From: Candidatus Competibacteraceae bacterium
Lineage (GTDB): Bacteria > Pseudomonadota > Gammaproteobacteria > Competibacterales > Competibacteraceae
DNA length: 47,949 bases
Reading direction: 5' to 3'
Assembly: GCA_027492875.1 (NCBI GenBank)
Contig: JAPUDV010000108.1
Span: forward strand, 1-47,949
This document shows positions 44,021 to 47,949 of this stretch, piece by piece (positions within the stretch are counted from its first letter, which is position 1; each line of letters opens with the position of its first letter). The notes beneath the pieces were generated by a model that ran no database searches, was not told the origin of the DNA, and was given only the letters and a program-made list of their open reading frames with translations. The position numbers were made by a program, and so were the translations under genes.

Positions 44021-45484
44021 TCAATTCGGGATGAAGATCGCGCTCAGGTGCGCGATCGTGACATGCATGAGGGCGATAGCGGACGCCGGTTGCAACCCCA
44101 GGATCAACAGCCCCGCCGCCAGCGGCGCCGCCGCCAGCCACTCGCCGGGCCGCAAATCCTGGAGGTCCGCCAGTTCCGGGCGCGGCGGGCCGGCAAACAA
44201 CTGGCCGAGGGTTCGGACCGCGTAGGCCGCGCTCACCAGCACCCCGAGACTGGCCAGCAGCATCAGCCAGCCCCAGCGTTCGAAGCCGCCGATCAGGACG
44301 TGCAGTTCGGCCACGAAGCCGACCAGGCCGGGCATGCCCATGCCCGCCAGCAAGGCCAGGGTAATGAACAGGGTAAATCCGGGCGTCACCCGCACCAGCG
44401 CGCCGTAGTCGGCGATTTGGCGGGTGTGGGTGCGTTCGTACAGCAGGCCGATCAACAGGAACAGCGCGCCGACGATCAGACCGTGAGCCACCATCTGCAA
44501 GCCCGCTCCCAACAAGCCGGTTTCATTCAGAGCCGAAATGCCGAGCAGCACTACGCCCATGTGACTGACCGAGGAATAGGCGATCATCGCCTTCAGGTCG
44601 GTCTGCCGCCACGCCAGCAGGCCGCCGTAGAGGATGCTGGCCAAGGCGATGCCGGCCAGCAGCGGTTGCAGCGCCAGCGCCCCTTCCGGCAGCATCGGCG
44701 CGACCCGCAGCAGACCGTAGGCGCCCATCTTGAGCAAGACGCCGGACAGCAGGATACTGACCGGGCTCGGCGCTTCCACGTGAGCGAGCGGCAGCCAGCC
44801 GTGCAGCGGAAAGATGGGGACTTTCACCCCAAACCCGACCAGAAACGCCAGCAGCAACCACGATTGTTCCTCGCGGGGCAGCGTCGTCGCCGCTTGCGCG
44901 ATGGTGGCCATCGCGAACGACTGGGTCGGGGTCAGTCGGTAAACCACGATGATGCCGATCAGAATGAAAATCGCCCCACCCATGGTGTACAACACGAAGT
45001 TGAGGCTGGCGGCGTGTCGTTTCTCACCGCCCCACAGGTCGATGAGGAAAAACAGCGGGATCAGGGTCAGCTCCCAGAACATGAAGAACAGCGTCCAGTC
45101 CTGAGCCATGAATACGCCGAGCATGGCGAATTCCAGCACCAGCATCCAGGAGTAATAGCCCTTCACGCCGGTCTTGATCCGATCCGAGGCCAGCAGCGCC
45201 ACGGCGACCAGCAGGGTGGTCAGCAGCACCATCGGCAGCGACAGCCCGTCGACGCCTAGCGCGTAGGACACCCCGATGGTGGAACTCCAGACCAACTGCT
45301 CCACGAACTGAAGGGCCGCCGTGCTCCGGTCGAATTGGGCGAGCAGGCTCCACGACAGGGCCAGCGCCAGGCCGGCATGGAACAACGCCAGCCCGCGGAT
45401 GAATTTCCCCTGGGCCGCCGGCAGCAGGGCGACCAACACCGCCCCGAAAAAGGGCGCCCACAGGATCAGGCTGAGCATGTGCAT
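44021..45484 (-). CDS. dabB: DabB-type proton-translocating membrane subunit, NuoM-like
   Basis: This 487-residue membrane protein of the complex I antiporter family (Proton_antipo_M) has about 14 spans. Key ion-path residues are present: Glu in FFMFWELTLIPLFFLI (near residue 135), Lys in VGFGVKVPIFPLHGWLP (near 225), and the VEAPSPVSILLSGVLLKMGAYG and QTDLKAMIAYSSVSHMGVV segments. Coupled to dabA, it should use the proton or sodium gradient to drive inorganic carbon uptake. It looks closer to NuoM than to NuoL, whereas described DabB proteins are NuoL-like. The ATG at 45484 (or 45478) gives the normal MLSLILWAPFFGAVLV start; upstream extension is rejected. Confidence 0.85.
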   Translation of the reverse strand: MHMLSLILWAPFFGAVLVALLPAAQGKFIRGLALFHAGLALALSWSLLAQFDRSTAALQFVEQLVWSSTIGVSYALGVDGLSLPMVLLTTLLVAVALLASDRIKTGVKGYYSWMLVLEFAMLGVFMAQDWTLFFMFWELTLIPLFFLIDLWGGEKRHAASLNFVLYTMGGAIFILIGIIVVYRLTPTQSFAMATIAQAATTLPREEQSWLLLAFLVGFGVKVPIFPLHGWLPLAHVEAPSPVSILLSGVLLKMGAYGLLRVAPMLPEGALALQPLLAGIALASILYGGLLAWRQTDLKAMIAYSSVSHMGVVLLGISALNETGLLGAGLQMVAHGLIVGALFLLIGLLYERTHTRQIADYGALVRVTPGFTLFITLALLAGMGMPGLVGFVAELHVLIGGFERWGWLMLLASLGVLVSAAYAVRTLGQLFAGPPRPELADLQDLRPGEWLAAAPLAAGLLILGLQPASAIALMHVTIAHLSAIFIPN

Positions 45485-45628
45485 GGCCGTCAAGCCCTCG
45501 CGGGGCGGCGGCGCTGTCTGACGGCGGTCCGATACATGACGATATCCTCCCCGGAAACGCGGCGCTGTTGTTGTATTCTGCAAGCATTATACCCTGTTGT
45601 TTTCAACCCTCGTTCCCGGAGACACTCG

Positions 45629-45883
45629 ATGCAGTGCGCGATTTACAAAAGCCGCAAGAAACAGAACACCTATCTTTATCTCGCCGTCAAGGACGACTTC
45701 TCCACCATTCCCGACACCCTGCTGAAACTGCTCGGCGAACCGATCCATGTCATGGACCTGGAACTCGACGCACAGCGCAAGCTGGGGCAGGAAGACGCGG
45801 CGGAAGTGCTGCGCAACCTCCAGGAACACGGCTGGCATTTGCAGGTGCCGCGTCAGGACGAATGGCTGGCAACCCGGCATTGA
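45629..45883 (+). CDS. ycgL: YcgL domain-containing protein
   Basis: This 84-residue protein of the YcgL family starts MQCAIYKSRKKQNTYLYL, continues with DDFSTIPDTLLKLLGEP and VMDLEL, and ends in GWHLQVP. The function is unknown; in enterobacteria it is often encoded near rnd. The ATG at 45629 matches the family start, and the in-frame upstream extension crosses the dabB promoter region. It is divergent from dabB and 19 bases upstream of the aminotransferase gene, so the two plus-strand genes are probably co-transcribed. Confidence 0.9.
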   Translation: MQCAIYKSRKKQNTYLYLAVKDDFSTIPDTLLKLLGEPIHVMDLELDAQRKLGQEDAAEVLRNLQEHGWHLQVPRQDEWLATRH

Positions 45884-45902
45884 TCCTCCAGGAATCCCGC
45901 TC

Positions 45903-47099
45903 ATGTTCTCCGAACGCGTCGACCGCCTGACCAGCTCCCTGATCCGGGAGCTACTCGCCCTCACCCAGAAACCCGACATCATCTCTTTCGCCGGTGGTCT
46001 ACCGGCGCGCGAGGCCATGCCGCCGCTGCATCTGATCGATTTGCCCCCCGAACTGAGCCAGTACGGCACCACCGACGGCGAACCGGAACTGCGCGCCGCC
46101 ATCGCCGGACAGTTGGCCGATCTTGGCCTGCGCTGTCGGCCGGAACAGGTCTTGATCACCTCCGGCTCGCAGCAGGGCATCGATCTGGTTTCCAAGCTCT
46201 ACATCGATCCGGGCACGCCGGTGGCGGTGGAAGCGCCGAGCTATCTGGCGGCACTGCAATCGTTCCGGCTGTTCGGCGCCCGCTTCGAGGAACTGCCGCT
46301 GACGGCCAGCGGCATCGACCCGGAGCAGTTGCGACAGGCGATCCAGCGCCAGCGGCCGGCGTTCGTCTATCTGATTCCCACCTTTCAGAACCCGGCTGGC
46401 GTCTGTTACGACGAAACCACCCGCGCGGCGGTCGCGGCGGTGCTGCGCGAGACCGGCACGCCGCTGCTGGAGGATGAGCCGTATCGGGAGCTGGTCTACG
46501 AGCCGGTGGATCGCGGCCCGCTGTGCGCCCGGCTGGAGGACGGTCAGACCTGGATGTACATGGGCACTTTCTCCAAGACCGGCATCCCCGGCCTGCGGGT
46601 CGGTTACCTGGCGGCCTCCGAGGATGTCCATGCTTATTTGGTTCGGCTCAAGCAATCCACCGACCTGCACACCAACCGGATCGGTCAATGGTGGTGCGCC
46701 CGGTTCCTGAGCTCGTGCGGCTATCCGGCGCACCTGGAACGGTTGCGGACCTTCTACCGCGAACGGCGCGACGCCATGCAGGCGGCGCTGACCCGGCATC
46801 TCGGCGATCTGGCCGAGTGGACGATACCCAATGGTGGGCTGTTTTTCTGGGTACGGATGAGAGCGGGCGGCGACACCCGCGCCCTGCTGGTGCGGGCGCT
46901 GGAACGCAAGGTGGCGTTCATGCCGGGCGAAGCGTTTTTCGCCAGCCCCGGCGCGGCGCACGGCGCGTTCATGCGGCTGAATTTCAGCCACGCCACGCCC
47001 GAACAACTGGAGCGCGGCCTGGCGGTGCTAGCGGAAGTGATTCGGGAGCAACGGGGAATGGCGAAGACGGAAGCGGCGGCCGGGATGGTGGAGATTTAG
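45903..47099 (+). CDS. PLP-dependent aminotransferase (class I/II, MocR/ARO8-like)
   Basis: This 398-residue fold-type I aminotransferase has ISFAGGLPARE near the start (about 25-35), GSQQGIDLVSKLYIDPG, TFQNPAGVCYDE (the PLP-ring Asn) and EDEPYRELVYEP with the conserved Asp. The Schiff-base lysine is Lys225 in MGTFSKTGIPGLRVGYLA, and the C-terminal Arg is in MRLNFSHA. It belongs to the group that includes 2-aminoadipate aminotransferase LysN and ARO8, with wide substrate use, so the substrate is not assigned. The ATG at 45903 is the family start. No helix-turn-helix precedes it, so it is not a MocR regulator. The following DNA falls to low GC. Confidence 0.9.
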   Translation: MFSERVDRLTSSLIRELLALTQKPDIISFAGGLPAREAMPPLHLIDLPPELSQYGTTDGEPELRAAIAGQLADLGLRCRPEQVLITSGSQQGIDLVSKLYIDPGTPVAVEAPSYLAALQSFRLFGARFEELPLTASGIDPEQLRQAIQRQRPAFVYLIPTFQNPAGVCYDETTRAAVAAVLRETGTPLLEDEPYRELVYEPVDRGPLCARLEDGQTWMYMGTFSKTGIPGLRVGYLAASEDVHAYLVRLKQSTDLHTNRIGQWWCARFLSSCGYPAHLERLRTFYRERRDAMQAALTRHLGDLAEWTIPNGGLFFWVRMRAGGDTRALLVRALERKVAFMPGEAFFASPGAAHGAFMRLNFSHATPEQLERGLAVLAEVIREQRGMAKTEAAAGMVEI

Positions 47100-47253
47100 G
47101 CTGCTTTGCCACCGAAAGTGGGACAGTTTGAGGGAATCGCCTGACTGATAAGGAGGCTCTCTTTGACTGGCGCCAAGCGCGTATCTATTGCATCGTCTAT
47201 TTAATAGTCATCTTTTTGGTAAAACCCTCGCCTTCGGGCGGGAAAGACTTCAG
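47100..47253. other. Low-GC gap after the aminotransferase gene
   Basis: This gap and the stretch to 47358 have no open frame I can support. They contain the right copy of the 30-bp repeat and the terminator-like hairpin described separately. Base composition falls sharply from here, suggesting the edge of the core chromosome segment. Confidence 0.5.
47221..47242 (-). terminator. Terminator-like hairpin in minus orientation
   Basis: Read on the minus strand, CCCGCC and GGCGAGGG pair as six base pairs with a two-base bulge round a CGAA loop and are followed by TTTT (47224-47221). It lies about 115 bases after the mrr relic and could have ended its transcript. Confidence 0.45.
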
Positions 47254-47283
47254 TTTGGTTAGCGGGTTTTGTCCTGTACAATG
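47254..47283 (+). repeat. Right copy of the 30-bp repeat shared by both window ends
   Basis: This copy matches 227-256 at 29 of 30 positions in the same orientation. It lies between the aminotransferase gene and the mrr relic. Outside it the two loci differ completely, so the conserved unit is short, as expected for an insertion-sequence end or a dispersed repeat. Confidence 0.75.
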
Positions 47284-47358
47284 CCCCTCGGCTTAACTCC
47301 CATCGCCATGCCGCCTCGGTCTGCCCTCATCTCTCCTCGAAAAGTCGAACATCGCGTT

Positions 47359-47949
47359 TAGATACCTTCATTGAAATAATCAGAATCGATTTTTTTAACC
47401 GGGTAAAGTGAGATGGTTGAAACTCCAACATCGTGGTCTATCATATACTGAGACAATTGATCTCCGTCTATCAGGACAATTTTGCTACCAATTTGAGCAA
47501 CGTAGCTTTTTGCGTCCTCCGTAAATCATGATGTCGTGATAAATATTCCTTTGTTGGCTCTTTGTGCTTGGAGTGCTCCAGCGAATTGCATAACATCGGG
47601 CCGACCTACTGCGTTATTATCCCAACGTTTGGCTTGGATATAGACAACATCCAGACCTAGTTTATCTTCTTTGATGATACCATCGATACCACCATCCCCA
47701 CTCCACCCAATAGCTTTTCCTGCGTCAACTCGTGAACCTCCATAACCCATTTTTACAAGCAGTTCGATGACGATGTGCTCAAAAAATGAAGGTGATGTCT
47801 TTTTGAGTTTATCGAGTAACTCTTCTGCAAGAGTATCGCGGAGGTTCTCAATAAGCCTTCTCAAGCGCCTCGGAAGGTGTTATGCCTTCTAAATCCACCC
47901 GATTACCCACAATTTCTAACTTATTGTTAAGATATGAATTTTCATCAGG
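47359..47949 (-). pseudogene. mrr: Mrr-family restriction endonuclease, broken, 5' end off the window
   Basis: Mrr enzymes cut methylated or foreign DNA. Pieces of one can be read on the minus strand: DLEGITPSEALEKAY, then LRDTLAEELLDKLKKTSP and VIELLVKMGYGGS. The catalytic core follows, with SGDGGIDGIIKEDKLGLD and VYIQAKRWDN (the D-x-E/QAK nuclease motif). Three lesions split it. One extra T near 47850 shifts the frame after EKAY. A TGA at 47526-47528 interrupts after FITTS. An A6 tract (47391-47396 on the other strand) appears one base short before IDSDYFNEGI, whose frame ends at 47359. The longest piece left is 112 residues from a TTG. GC is lower than in the core genes, which suggests transfer. 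Homopolymer sequencing errors could explain two of the three changes. Confidence 0.85.

Noticed and set aside
1..47949. CRISPR array, prophage or rRNA genes
   Set aside because: No regularly spaced repeats, cas genes, phage structural genes or rRNA sequence were seen in the window.

Overview
The window is about 48 kb of high-GC chromosome from a gammaproteobacterium. Gene order (pepA-holC, lptF-lptG, def-fmt-rsmB-DUF4390-ntrY-ntrX-trkA, lysM-dprA-smg-topA-tsaC), a PcnB-type poly(A) polymerase, UbiU/UbiV and the LptFG pair all fit that class. DUF2309 (DabA) plus UbiUV suggests a facultatively anaerobic organism with a strong need for inorganic carbon, perhaps of the Chromatiales or Competibacter type. 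That placement is inference.

Layout: 1-0.77 kb, low-GC debris with a truncated IS3-family integrase. 0.78-5.1 kb, holC and pepA (minus) divergent from lptF-lptG (plus). 5.1-16.6 kb, a long minus-strand run: RDD membrane protein, TolC, a decayed rhodanese, an isoaspartyl methyltransferase, TrkA, an NtrX/NtrY-like two-component system, DUF4390, RsmB, Fmt and Def. 16.8-22.7 kb, plus strand: LysM lipoprotein, DprA, Smg, TopA, TsaC. 22.8-25.4 kb, minus strand: an orphan efflux adaptor, DUF554 and TauE/SafE. 25.6 kb, an NDUFA9-like protein. 26.8-29.1 kb, a compact minus-strand operon of a GT4 glycosyltransferase, a PTPS-family protein and an SDR, read here as a candidate pterin-modifying cassette. 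29.3-31.4 kb, a lipoprotein and a DUF3047 protein. 31.6-37.3 kb, minus strand: ubiU-ubiV, panB-panC, pcnB-folK. 37.35 kb, tRNA-Glu(CTC). 37.7 kb, an enoyl-CoA hydratase. 38.6-40.6 kb, a broken YgjP-like metallopeptidase gene cut by a dead IS256-family element. 40.6-45.5 kb, dabB-dabA (minus). 45.6-47.1 kb, ycgL and a PLP aminotransferase. 47.1-47.9 kb, low-GC DNA with a broken mrr restriction gene.

Most of the window is ordinary core chromosome: envelope assembly (LptFG, TolC), translation start and rRNA modification (Def, Fmt, RsmB, TsaC), nitrogen or redox signalling (NtrYX), cofactors (pantothenate, folate, ubiquinone) and carbon uptake (DabAB). The accessory DNA is degenerate. Both ends carry low-GC debris and share a 30-bp near-identical direct repeat, about 47 kb apart. 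The points most worth a second look are the GT4-PTPS-SDR operon, the long DabA with a NuoM-type partner and a dispersed palindromic repeat translated inside it, and the IS256 junction with no target duplication.
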